NCBI GenBank assembly: GCA_964406465.1
Contig: CAYORT010000004.1
Span: forward strand, 107,931-171,930
DNA: 64,000 nucleotides
Direction: 5' to 3'
Source of the DNA: JAHEZL01 sp964406465
GTDB taxonomy: Bacteria > Bacteroidota > Bacteroidia > Flavobacteriales_C > GCA-002722245
The notes below the pieces were generated by a model. It saw only the letters and a list, made by a program, of their open reading frames with translations, was not told where the DNA came from and did not search any database. The position numbers and the translations under genes are program-made. Of this stretch, positions 1 to 7,811 are shown one piece after another. Every line of letters begins with the position of its first letter. The first letter of the stretch is position 1.

Positions 1-497
1 AAGAAATATTTTTTCGCATTACAATGAAGAAAGGAAAAGACACCAACAGTTCTTCTTTGCAAGCCGACGCCTGGCACCATAGAAGTGACGCCATTACATC
101 GGTAGCTGCTTTTATTGGAATTTCTATCGCTTTGATTGGTGGCGATGGTTATGAAAGTGCCGACGATTGGGCAGCCCTTTTTGCTTCTGCTTTTATTCTT
201 TACAATGCCTATTTGATATTTCGTCCGGCCTTAGGCGAAATCATGGATGAACATTTGCACGATGAGGTGATAGAAAAAGTGCGCGTGATCTCTAAAAAAG
301 TAGAAGGAGTTATCGATACCGAAAAGTGTAATGTGCGCAAAACAGGCATGTATTATTTTGTAGATTTGCATGCGATAGTAAACGGACAAATTTCTGTTAA
401 AGAGGGACACGATATTGCGCATAGAATTAAAGAAAAAGTTCAAGAAGAATTACCCGAAATTGCCGATGTTTTAGTGCATGTAGAACCACATGAGTAG
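1..497 (+). CDS. Cation diffusion facilitator family transporter, C-terminal part (5' end outside window)
   Basis: The frame is open from base 3 to the stop at 497 and continues off the left edge, so the ATG at 24 is an internal Met and not the start. CDF proteins export Zn2+/Fe2+/Mn2+ across the inner membrane by proton antiport. Visible are the transmembrane-5 signature DAWHHRSDAITS with the metal-site His and Asp, a hydrophobic helix, a second helix (WAALFASAFILYNAYLIF), and a cytoplasmic ferredoxin-like C-terminal domain ending VHVEPHE. Full-length members are about 300 residues, so roughly the second half is here. The stop overlaps the next gene by 8 bases, indicating co-transcription with recX. 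Metal specificity cannot be read from this fragment. Confidence 0.88.
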   Translation, partial: EIFFRITMKKGKDTNSSSLQADAWHHRSDAITSVAAFIGISIALIGGDGYESADDWAALFASAFILYNAYLIFRPALGEIMDEHLHDEVIEKVRVISKKVEGVIDTEKCNVRKTGMYYFVDLHAIVNGQISVKEGHDIAHRIKEKVQEELPEIADVLVHVEPHE

Positions 498-963
498 TTC
501 AAAGAAAATATATACCCGTCATCAAGCTTTATTGAAAGCCCAAAAGTACTGTGCTTATCAAGAGCGTTGCCAACAAGAGGTTCGCAACGATTTGTACAAA
601 TTAGGAGTTCAGCGCGATGATATTGAAGGCATCATTTCCGATTTAATTTCATCTAATTTTTTAAACGAAGAAAGATTCTCACGAGCATTTGCGCGTGGTA
701 AATTCAAGAACAACAATTGGGGCTGGATTAAAATTGAGATGGAGCTTAAGCAAAGAAATATTTCCAGCTATTGTATTCAAAAGGCAAAGACAGAAATTGA
801 TGAAGATGCTTATCAAAAAACCATCCACGATTTAGCTAAAAAGAAACTCAAAGAATTGAAAGGCGAAACACCTTACAATCAAAAAGGTAAAATCATAAGA
901 TATATTGTGGGTAAGGGTTTTGAGAGTGATAAGGTGATTGATGTGGTGGAGGGTCTTCTGTAG
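490..963 (+). CDS. recX: Regulatory protein RecX
   Basis: 157 residues, close to the usual 150-170 for RecX. RecX binds RecA filaments and limits recombinase activity. The protein is basic and built of three-helix repeats; the motifs LGVQRDDIEGIISDL, NEERFSRAFARGKFKNNNWG and the C-terminal IIRYIVGKGFESDKVIDVV match the RecX pattern (an NxxRFA-like segment followed by a KxxxWG-like one). The ATG at 490 lies inside the end of the CDF gene, so the two are translationally coupled. recA is not in the window. The stop codon lies inside a GTAGGGG palindrome that may end the transcript. Confidence 0.9.
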   Translation: MSSSKKIYTRHQALLKAQKYCAYQERCQQEVRNDLYKLGVQRDDIEGIISDLISSNFLNEERFSRAFARGKFKNNNWGWIKIEMELKQRNISSYCIQKAKTEIDEDAYQKTIHDLAKKKLKELKGETPYNQKGKIIRYIVGKGFESDKVIDVVEGLL

Positions 964-976
964 GGGTGCCCCTACA
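959..976. repeat. Short palindrome TGTAGGGG/CCCCTACA between convergent genes
   Basis: Perfect 8-bp inverted repeat with a TG spacer, overlapping the recX stop and lying just before the stop of the convergent gene. It could act as a weak bidirectional terminator, but there is no T-run. The arm GTAGGGG recurs in the larger palindromes at 60355-60421, so it may be a minimal member of a dispersed palindrome family. Confidence 0.5.
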
Positions 977-978
977 TG

Positions 979-1944
979 CTAGCGATTAATTGACGCTACA
1001 GTCTTCTTCGCATCCTCTTCATTTCTAAATTCAATCTTCCTTTTCAACGGTAATTTCCAACCACTTTTACTTTCAATCACCACAAATATTTTCTTTCTTT
1101 TCTTTTCAATTTTAGCGCTTAAAATTTTGTCTTTTTGCAGTGCATCACTCGTAGATTTATTAAGCAAAGAAAATGGTAAAGGAAGAAACAAAAGGAACAT
1201 GAATACTACGAGTAAATCAATCCAAAGCACTTGACCCTTATTGACGATGATGTATGTCTTTGCGGCAATTGCTGCTAGTATACCCACCATCAAAGTGAAA
1301 AATATAAAATTATTTACGGCAACAAATTCGGCTTTTTGAGGATAAACGTTGTTTTTGGCAATTACGATTTCCTTTTCAAGAAAATACAATTTTTCGTCTT
1401 CGTTAATCACAATAGACTCAGCATTTTTCAGTTTTTCGTTTTTAGCATCTAGTGGATTTTCAATTTTAAATCCTACTTCATTTAAGATGGTTAAAGCCTT
1501 TTCAATTTCATTTTTGCTGTCGTACAAACGTATTGTTTTTTGCATCACTTGTCCGTCGTCGTTTTTGATTAGTAAATCCAATTCGTGAAATCCTAATTTG
1601 CCTGTGATGAATTTTATGCTTTCTATGTTTTTAAGCGGTATACAATCGCTTTTAAGCAAGGGAAGAGTTTGTCTTTTGATGCGTTTTAAATCCCAAATAG
1701 TTAAAAAGAGTAATAACGACAAAGGGTAAAATCCGGTGATGTAGGTCATCACTAAAATTGCCACAGTAACCGCAGCATTTAAAACAATTTTAGCCGTTTT
1801 AACATTGCTCACCTTATTCATATCCATCACCAAATCTCGTTTCTCTATCAATTCTCTGTCGTTAATCACCAAAAGATCGTTGTAAATGTGGCAATATAGG
1901 CCCGATTGTAGGGCGAATATTTTATTGAATGCGGTTCTTTCCAT
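979..1944 (-). CDS. Hypothetical membrane protein with two hydrophobic helix pairs
   Basis: 321 residues, not recognised as a named family. The layout looks like an internal duplication: a short basic N-terminal part, a helix pair around residues 50-85 (KIVLNAAVTVAILVMTYITG, then FYPLSLLLFLTIW), a soluble beta-rich stretch with RLYDSKNEIEKAL, then a second helix pair around residues 210-260 and a soluble basic tail with EFRNEEDAKKTVASI. The soluble parts resemble bacterial PH-like modules in character only. It is divergent from prfB (40 bp between starts) and convergent with recX. No function is proposed. Confidence 0.72.
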   Translation of the reverse strand: MERTAFNKIFALQSGLYCHIYNDLLVINDRELIEKRDLVMDMNKVSNVKTAKIVLNAAVTVAILVMTYITGFYPLSLLLFLTIWDLKRIKRQTLPLLKSDCIPLKNIESIKFITGKLGFHELDLLIKNDDGQVMQKTIRLYDSKNEIEKALTILNEVGFKIENPLDAKNEKLKNAESIVINEDEKLYFLEKEIVIAKNNVYPQKAEFVAVNNFIFFTLMVGILAAIAAKTYIIVNKGQVLWIDLLVVFMFLLFLPLPFSLLNKSTSDALQKDKILSAKIEKKRKKIFVVIESKSGWKLPLKRKIEFRNEEDAKKTVASINR

Positions 1945-1984
1945 GAATAATTATATTTTTACGCCACTAAAGTAAATAAACTAT

Positions 1985-3071
1985 ATGGTTACTTCAGAAC
2001 AATATAAGTTAATTGTGCAGCGCGTGGGCGCGTTAAAGCAATATCTTTGACGTCGATAAGAAAGTCATAGAAATACAGGAAGAGGAGGAAAAGACACAGG
2101 CTCCCGAATTTTGGAACGACGCTAAACGTGCCGAAAGCATTCTCAAACAAATCAGAATTAAAAAGTCGTGGGTGGAAAGCTATAATGAAGCCAAAGCCAT
2201 GTCCGATGATTTACAAGTGATGATGGAGTTTCATGCTGCGGGCGAGGCTACCGAGGAAGAAGTTGATGCTTCCTATGCCAATGTATTGGCTAAGGTGGAT
2301 GCGATGGAGTTTAAAAATATGCTATCGGGACCAGAAGATAGCTTAAGTGCGATTTTAGAGATTAACTCGGGTGCTGGTGGAACAGAGAGTCAAGATTGGG
2401 CTAATATGCTCTTACGCATGTATAAAATGTACGCAGAGAAGCAAGGCTTTAAAGTTACCGAGGTAGATTATCAAAAAGGAGACGGGGCTGGAATTAAAAC
2501 CGCTACGCTTGAGATAGAAGGAGAATATGCTTACGGTTATTTAAAAGGTGAAAATGGAGTGCATCGTTTGGTGCGTATTTCGCCTTTTGATGCAGCAGCC
2601 AAACGCCATACTTCTTTTGCCTCGATTTATGTTTATCCCTTGGTGGATGACACTTTAAATATTGAAATCAATTTAGGGGATATTGAATGGGATACTTTTA
2701 GATCGGGTGGTGCTGGCGGACAAAACGTAAACAAGGTGGAAACGGCAGTGCGCTTGCATCATAAGCCAACAGGTATCATTATAAAGAATCAGGAATCACG
2801 TTCGCAGCTTCAAAATAAGGAGAAGGCCATCACCATGTTGAAATCGCAATTATACGAAATGGAATTGCGCAAACGCATGGAAACTCAAAATGCTATTGAA
2901 GGAAACAAAAAGAAAATTGAGTGGGGCTCGCAAATTAGAAATTACGTGATGCATCCTTATAAACTAGTTAAAGATTTACGCACCGGACACGAAACATCGA
3001 ATGTGCAAGATGTGATGGATGGAGATATTCAGCCGTTTATTAAGGCGTATTTGATGGAATACGGAGGGTAG
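1985..3071 (+). CDS. prfB: Peptide chain release factor 2, programmed +1 frameshift
   Basis: RF2 releases peptides at UGA and UAA. Translation starts at ATG 1985 and reads 21 codons to CTT-TGA-C; the in-frame TGA is at 2048-2050. A +1 shift on CTT continues at GAC 2049 to the stop at 3071, giving 361 residues, close to the roughly 365 of RF2. The body carries the RF2 recognition tripeptide SPF (in RISPFDAAAKRH) and the catalytic GGQ (in GGAGGQNVNKVETAV). Low RF2 lets ribosomes pause at TGA and shift, which autoregulates synthesis. The Shine-Dalgarno-like AGGGGG found upstream of the slip site in E. coli is absent here (TTAAAGCAATATCTTTGAC). An ORF caller that ignores the shift would wrongly start at about 2172. 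Confidence 0.96.
2039..2051 (+). promoter_or_regulatory. prfB recoding site (CTT-TGA-C)
   Basis: The sequence CAATATCTTTGAC contains the canonical slippery CTT followed by in-frame TGA and C. The zero frame stops here; the +1 frame is open for 340 more codons with full RF2 similarity on both sides of the junction. This is the universal prfB slip heptamer. No purine-rich stimulator is seen in the preceding 15 bases. Confidence 0.93.
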
Positions 3072-3138
3072 AAACAGAGTGGGAGTGAGGATGGAGAGTG
3101 GGGTTGAAGGTCGTTTTTGAAAGAGTGGGTAACTAATC

Positions 3139-3446
3139 AACTTCTCCCTTTAAGAAGGCGATGACCCATATTAAGGCAAAATCCTATTTTTATAAATAAT
3201 GGGATAGTAATTTCTCCCAATTCTCCTCGGAGGAGGAGAGTGTGTAAATGCCTGTGAAAGGGGAAGAGGATGGATTATACAATAATATCAAAAGGAAACA
3301 ATCTATTTAATCCATCCTCTTTCAGCCCGCAAGCAAAATCGCACTCTCCTCCTCCGAGGAGAATAATTAGTCACCCATTCCCTGAAATCCATTGGTAATA
3401 AAATATTGCCTTAATATGGGTCATCGCCTTCTTAAAGGGAGAAGTT
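3139..3446. repeat. 308-bp nested palindromic element (MITE-like)
   Basis: Three nested inverted repeats share one centre. The outer arms 3139-3179 and 3406-3446 are perfect complements over 41 bp. The middle arms 3221-3242 and 3342-3363 are perfect over 22 bp (TTCTCCTCGGAGGAGGAGAG core). The inner arms 3262-3277 and 3308-3323 match at 15 of 16. The element fills most of the 411-base gap between prfB and the YcxB-like gene and holds no ORF of note. It could be a non-autonomous mobile element or a large transcribed hairpin separating the two convergent genes. The outer arm begins AACTTCTCCCT, which also builds the hairpin at 9196-9231. Bases 3072-3138 show nothing. Confidence 0.8.
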
Positions 3447-3482
3447 AGTTAGTAATTCTAGACTTGTTAAAGGGCAACTTAT

Positions 3483-4028
3483 TTACTTCCACACCCAACC
3501 CAACTCTTCCGTATAATTTACTTTCAGTCTTTTCGCCAACTCTTTCAATTCCTCAATAAGCGCAGGTAAATCGTTGATTTGATCTTTAGGAATCACAAAA
3601 GCCTGAGTAACATCTAAGCGAATTAAAATTAAATCTTTTAATTCCACAATTTCAATGATTTCTTTAGTAGATATTTTTGCTTCACTTCCTCCACTTGCTG
3701 TGTAAATCTTGTCGTTTTGCAGCTCTACTTTAATGTCTACATTGATCTTGCTTTGATGATTTTCTGCTATTACCTTGGTGAAATATTTTACGTATTTTCC
3801 TTTCTCCCACATCGGGTAAAAGAAAAACCAAAGCATTCCAAAAGCCCCAAATCCGCTGGCTAAAAACGGACTGTCTAAAATCAACAAGCTGATTGCAAAA
3901 AAGCAGTAAAGTATGGGTACAATTAATCTATTTCGCTTTCTTTTCTTCAAGATACTTTGCGATTTCGATGCTAAGTACAGTTGAAATGTAAGATAGTTTT
4001 GTTGTGATATTTTAAATGCGATATTCAT
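3483..4028 (-). CDS. YcxB-like family membrane protein
   Basis: 181 residues. Two adjacent hydrophobic helices near residues 34-70 (LIVPILYCFFAISLLIL, then FGAFGMLWFFFYPMW) are followed by a beta-rich cytoplasmic domain with VELQNDKIYTASGGSEAKIS and the segment AFVIPKDQI. This layout (helix pair followed by an 'I..S..G..K..W' beta domain ending with 'F.IPK..') matches the YcxB-like protein family, whose function is unknown. It is transcribed leftward just downstream of nadD, with a 4-base gap. Confidence 0.7.
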   Translation of the reverse strand: MNIAFKISQQNYLTFQLYLASKSQSILKKRKRNRLIVPILYCFFAISLLILDSPFLASGFGAFGMLWFFFYPMWEKGKYVKYFTKVIAENHQSKINVDIKVELQNDKIYTASGGSEAKISTKEIIEIVELKDLILIRLDVTQAFVIPKDQINDLPALIEELKELAKRLKVNYTEELGWVWK

Positions 4029-4032
4029 GATC

Positions 4033-4608
4033 TTATTTATAGTAACCCATATCCATCATATACTTCCACACTTTCTCAGGTACAAAATATTGTACATTTT
4101 TGTTTTCCTTAATGGCTTGTCTGATGAAAGTAGAAGATATTTCAACTTGTGGGGCAGCAGTTATTTTTACCTTTGGGTGATTATGAAATTCTGTTTTGGC
4201 GCAGTTCGGACGAGGATACACCAACAATTCACATTGTTCTAAAATTCGCTCATGATTTTTCCACTTGTGGAAGGTCACTAAGTTGTCTTCACCAAGAATT
4301 AAGGAGAATTTATTTTTAGGATATTTTTCTTGTAAATGCACCAAGGTATTGATGGTGTAAGATGGTTGAGGTAAATTGAATTCTACCGTCGATGCTCTAA
4401 ATCGTGGTTCGGCCTCTATCGCTTCTACTACCATTTGATAGCGATCGTTTTGGTGAAGTAAGGATGCTTTTTCTTTTAATGGATTATGCGGACTAATTAC
4501 AAACCATAATTCTTTGATATTGGTGTACTCAATCATGTAATTCGCAATGGCCATGTGTCCGTTGTGAATGGGGTTGAATGAACCAAAGAAGAGTCCGATG
4601 TTTTTCAT
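4033..4608 (-). CDS. nadD: Nicotinate-nucleotide adenylyltransferase
   Basis: 191 residues, normal for NadD, which joins nicotinate mononucleotide and ATP to deamido-NAD+ in NAD synthesis. The nucleotidyltransferase signature GSFNPIHNGHMAIA at the N-terminus gives the HxGH motif, and SSTFIRQAI near the C-terminus gives the ISSTxxR motif. SPHNPLKEKASL and GEDNLVTFHKW fit the NadD substrate loops. It lies in a leftward run with gmk and yicC upstream, as in many Bacteroidota genomes. Confidence 0.94.
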   Translation of the reverse strand: MKNIGLFFGSFNPIHNGHMAIANYMIEYTNIKELWFVISPHNPLKEKASLLHQNDRYQMVVEAIEAEPRFRASTVEFNLPQPSYTINTLVHLQEKYPKNKFSLILGEDNLVTFHKWKNHERILEQCELLVYPRPNCAKTEFHNHPKVKITAAPQVEISSTFIRQAIKENKNVQYFVPEKVWKYMMDMGYYK

Positions 4609-4657
4609 TTTTTTGCACTTATAAAGGAAATATCCTCACTTCGATAAAGGTAACATT

Positions 4658-5023
4658 TTACCTATTGAATAGAAAATATGCACATAGGAGTATAGACCAC
4701 AGAACAAAACCAATAGTATAGAATTTCCAGAATTCTTTTTGTTCCTGTTTATGCACTATCCCTTTGGTATAATGTAAATAGGCGATGTAAATGGTAAAAG
4801 GGAAGGGGAATATGACGAGTAACGTTTTGAAAGTATCACTTAAAGTTTTCTTTTTTTCGGGAGTAAAAAGCGCTTCATGTTTTGAAATAATTTCCTTTTT
4901 TTCTGCTAGCGAAATATTTCTTTTTTCAAATTCTCTATTTGCTGCAGTTCTTAGGGATGGATTAAGTTTGTGATTTTGAATCAACTCGAATAATTGATAG
5001 TTACTGAGTTTAGAATAATCCAT
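4658..5023 (-). CDS. Small hypothetical membrane protein
   Basis: 121 residues, no family recognised. The N-terminal half is a charged helical segment (LSNYQLFELIQNHKLNPSLR, then TAANREFEKRN) and the C-terminal half has two hydrophobic helices (TLLVIFPFPFTIYIAYLHY and FWKFYTIGFVLWSILLCAYF), with a basic tip. It sits between nadD and gmk in the same direction, 6 bases after gmk, so it is probably co-transcribed with gmk. No function is proposed. Confidence 0.68.
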   Translation of the reverse strand: MDYSKLSNYQLFELIQNHKLNPSLRTAANREFEKRNISLAEKKEIISKHEALFTPEKKKTLSDTFKTLLVIFPFPFTIYIAYLHYTKGIVHKQEQKEFWKFYTIGFVLWSILLCAYFLFNR

Positions 5024-5029
5024 TTCAAA

Positions 5030-5614
5030 TTATTTTTTCGCCAAAAATTCTTCTACCATTTCTTCTGCCTTAGCAAAAGCATTTTGTAAATCGTCGTTTA
5101 AAATAACTTTATCGAAGAGTACCGATTTTTGCAATTCAATAGGCGCTTTGCCCATGCGGCGCGCTATGCTTTCTGGTGTTTCTGTTTCACGTTGTTCTAG
5201 TCTTTCGCGCAATGATTCTAATGACGGTGGCATCACAAAAACGGCTAAAGCTCGGTCGCCAAATGCTTTTTTAAGATTGAGTCCGCCGTCTACATCCACA
5301 TCAAAAATTACGTGATGACCTTTTTTCCAAATGCGGTCAACCTCAGTTTTTAATGTGCCATAGAAATTGTCTTTGTACACCTCTTCCCATTCCACAAATT
5401 CATCTAAGTCAATACTTTTTTTGAATTCTTCTGCCGAGATGTAATAATAATCTTTGCCATGAACCTCGCCGTTTCTACGCGCACGGGTGCAAGCAGAGAT
5501 AGAAAATTCTAGCTTGTAATCTTTGCTCAACAAATGATGCACAATAGTAGTTTTTCCTGCACCCGATGGAGCAGAAAAAATAATTAATTTGCCTTTATGT
5601 TGATTAGAGGACAT
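5030..5614 (-). CDS. gmk: Guanylate kinase
   Basis: 194 residues. It phosphorylates GMP to GDP with ATP. Walker A is APSGAGKTT at residues 15-23; the GMP-binding region has SISACTRARRNGEVHGKDYY and the lid has RRMGKAPIEL. The EWEEVYKDNFYGTLK segment is typical of Gmk. The start codon lies inside the end of yicC (11-base overlap), a pairing widespread in bacteria, so the two are translationally linked. Confidence 0.95.
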   Translation of the reverse strand: MSSNQHKGKLIIFSAPSGAGKTTIVHHLLSKDYKLEFSISACTRARRNGEVHGKDYYYISAEEFKKSIDLDEFVEWEEVYKDNFYGTLKTEVDRIWKKGHHVIFDVDVDGGLNLKKAFGDRALAVFVMPPSLESLRERLEQRETETPESIARRMGKAPIELQKSVLFDKVILNDDLQNAFAKAEEMVEEFLAKK

Positions 5615-6473
5615 TTAAACTTTGCTCTTTAATTTTTTCTAATTCGTCTTTCATTTGCACCACCATCTGTTGCATATCTGCATCGTTCGATTTTGAACCA
5701 ATGGTGTTGATTTCTCTTCCTATTTCTTGTGCGATGAAGCCTAATTTTTTACCAGGATTTTCTTCTTTAGCAGTAACAACGAAATAATCTAAGTGACTTT
5801 TCAATCTTACTTTTTCTTCGCTAATATCTACTTTCTCAAAATAGTAAATTAACTCTTGTTCGAAGCGATTTTTATCTATCGTTACCTCTTTCAATTCGGC
5901 AATAGCTTTTTCTTGTTTCTCGCGTATTTTAGCGATTCTAATCTTATCTAATGGATCGAGTTGCGTTAGGTATGTTTCAATATTTTTGATGTGCGAAAAC
6001 AAGTCATTTTCTAATACTTTGCCTTCACTAGTTCTAAAGTTATCTAGGTTTTTTAATGCTTCGTTCGTTGCTTTTTTAATGCCTTCCCATTCAACTTCAT
6101 CAATCTCTTCTTTGCTGTTTGTTCCAATCACTTCAGGCATTCGTAAAATTAGCGATAACATTTCTTCGCTCATTTTATCGCCAATACTAGGTTCTAACTC
6201 TTTTATTTGATTGAAATACGATAGCGCTAATTCTTTGTTGATTTTCACCAAATTGTTTTCTGTTGATTCAACGTTCAACAAGAAATCAATTTTACCGCGA
6301 TTAAGCGACTGAGAAATGATGTTTCTTAAGTCAATTTCCTTCGATTTGTAGCTTGAAGGTAATTTCATGAAGATATCAGATTGTTTGCTATTGAGTGATT
6401 TAACCTCAATAGTAATGACCTTGCCCGCTAAACGAACTTCGCCCTTTCCAAACCCTGTCATCGATTTAATCAT
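5604..6473 (-). CDS. YicC family endoribonuclease
   Basis: 289 residues, the normal YicC length. It starts with the family signature IKSMTGFGKGE and ends with QMVVQMKDELEKIKEQSLNV; the segment GKKLGFIAQEIGREINTIGSK is the conserved YicC core. E. coli YicC has been described as an endoribonuclease acting on small RNA; the role in Bacteroidota is not established. It overlaps gmk by 11 bases. Just upstream (on the minus strand) the sequence TATGTTTG fits a TAnnTTTG -7 box, so a promoter may lie in the short gap after the transporter gene. Confidence 0.92.
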   Translation of the reverse strand: MIKSMTGFGKGEVRLAGKVITIEVKSLNSKQSDIFMKLPSSYKSKEIDLRNIISQSLNRGKIDFLLNVESTENNLVKINKELALSYFNQIKELEPSIGDKMSEEMLSLILRMPEVIGTNSKEEIDEVEWEGIKKATNEALKNLDNFRTSEGKVLENDLFSHIKNIETYLTQLDPLDKIRIAKIREKQEKAIAELKEVTIDKNRFEQELIYYFEKVDISEEKVRLKSHLDYFVVTAKEENPGKKLGFIAQEIGREINTIGSKSNDADMQQMVVQMKDELEKIKEQSLNVL

Positions 6474-6506
6474 GTCTGCTGCTTTTTAGCAAACATAAGA
6501 ATAAAT

Positions 6507-7379
6507 TTATTCTTTGCCCACTAAGTACACGCCCACGAAGATGAGTGCAGCCGCAAATAAGGCCGAAACGGATAGGGCTTCATTTAACCACAACATGGCC
6601 AAACCCGCGGCTATGATGGGTTGTACATACAAATAGGAGCTTACCAAAGAAGACGAAACCCATCGCAACGCTAAGATATTGGGCACATAGGCTAAAAATG
6701 TAACTACTGCCGAAGCATAGATGAAGGCCCACCAAGTTTCGGTGCTGAAATTCCAATTCACTTGCATGGTTTCTTCAAATCCAAAGGGTATCAAAAGGAT
6801 GAATCCAAATAGAAAAATCCATTTCATCAGCGTGAAAGTGTCGTACTTTGTAATCAAAGGTTTTACAATCACAATGTAGAGTCCGAATAAAATAGAATTC
6901 ACAAAAATCATCGTATTGCCATACAGCCTATCTGGAGCATTGTGATTTCCTTCTTTTTGCATGATTATTAAAATAGCTCCTAAGCAGCCCAGCGCAATGC
7001 CTATGAACTTATTTTTTGTAAGTTTTTCTTTCAAGATGACCGAAGCGAAAAGCAATACAATAATGGGGTTGGTAGTCATGATGAGTGAAGCATCAATAGG
7101 AGAAGTATTTACAGCCCCTTGAAAGAAACACAATTGGTTGAAGGCCGCGCCACAGAAAGCGCATAAAATGATTCTCGACCAATCTTCTTTGTCGATTTTT
7201 TTATTGGCAACGAAGAAGCCGGCAATCCAAAAAAACACTACTGCCATTGCTGTTCTTATGAGCACCAATCCGCTAGGCCCAATAGGATCGGGCGATACAA
7301 ATTTGATGATGACGTAATTAGCGCCATACACCAGCGTGACCATAATGAGAACAAGATGTGCGAGTAGTTTTTTCGACAT
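6507..7379 (-). CDS. EamA/DMT family transporter
   Basis: 290 residues with about ten hydrophobic helices in two repeats, the EamA (drug/metabolite transporter) layout. The first repeat begins LLAHLVLIMVTLVYGANYVI and contains the family segments RTAMAVVFFW and LIMTTNPIIVLLFASVILKE; the second ends LSVSALFAAALIFVGVYLVG. EamA proteins export amino acids, nucleotides or other metabolites; the substrate cannot be told. The start codon shares one base with the stop of the upstream ArsC-like gene. Confidence 0.9.
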   Translation of the reverse strand: MSKKLLAHLVLIMVTLVYGANYVIIKFVSPDPIGPSGLVLIRTAMAVVFFWIAGFFVANKKIDKEDWSRIILCAFCGAAFNQLCFFQGAVNTSPIDASLIMTTNPIIVLLFASVILKEKLTKNKFIGIALGCLGAILIIMQKEGNHNAPDRLYGNTMIFVNSILFGLYIVIVKPLITKYDTFTLMKWIFLFGFILLIPFGFEETMQVNWNFSTETWWAFIYASAVVTFLAYVPNILALRWVSSSLVSSYLYVQPIIAAGLAMLWLNEALSVSALFAAALIFVGVYLVGKE

Positions 7380-7732
7380 TACTTCTTCAACTTGTTTTTC
7401 ACCGCTTCGGTTACTGCTTTGGCATTTCCAATGAAAATTTCGTTGCCAATCACACTCACCGGACGGCGCAAGAAGGTGTATTCTTCCAAGATCAATTTTC
7501 TGTAATCTTTTTCAGTTAGTTTTTTGTCGGCAAGCCCCAGGGCTCTGTATTTCATCGATTTTCTGCTAAACAATGCCTCATAAGAGCCAGCAAGTTTTGC
7601 CATTAAATCCAATTGTTCGGGAGTAATTTTTTCGGTTTTGATGTCTTGTAATTCAACATCTTTTGAAGGCCTAACTTCCGCCAAAATTTTAACGCAGGTA
7701 GAGCAGGTCTTTAGGTGATATATTTTTTTCAT
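7379..7732 (-). CDS. ArsC/Spx family thioredoxin-fold protein
   Basis: 117 residues. It has the ArsC/Spx/YffB fold signatures: N-terminal CSTCVK with two cysteines, the internal ALFSRKSMKYRALGL, and LRRPVSVIGNEIFIG containing the Arg and cis-Pro of the family. Real arsenate reductases use CX5R plus three Arg; Spx-type regulators use CXXC. The CxxC here leans toward an Spx/YffB-like reductase rather than an arsenate detoxifier, and no ars genes are nearby. It is the first gene of the pair with the DMT transporter. Confidence 0.85.
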   Translation of the reverse strand: MKKIYHLKTCSTCVKILAEVRPSKDVELQDIKTEKITPEQLDLMAKLAGSYEALFSRKSMKYRALGLADKKLTEKDYRKLILEEYTFLRRPVSVIGNEIFIGNAKAVTEAVKNKLKK

Positions 7733-7811
7733 AATCTCAATTTGAATTCAAGTTTAGATATTTTATTCAAAGTAAATACAATATTTTTGGGCATAATCCT
7801 TTATTTGCTCC

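Noticed and set aside
2172..3071. prfB starting at 2172 as a 299-residue protein
   Set aside because: RF2 similarity continues upstream to 1985 across the TGA by a +1 shift, so this is only the shifted-frame part.
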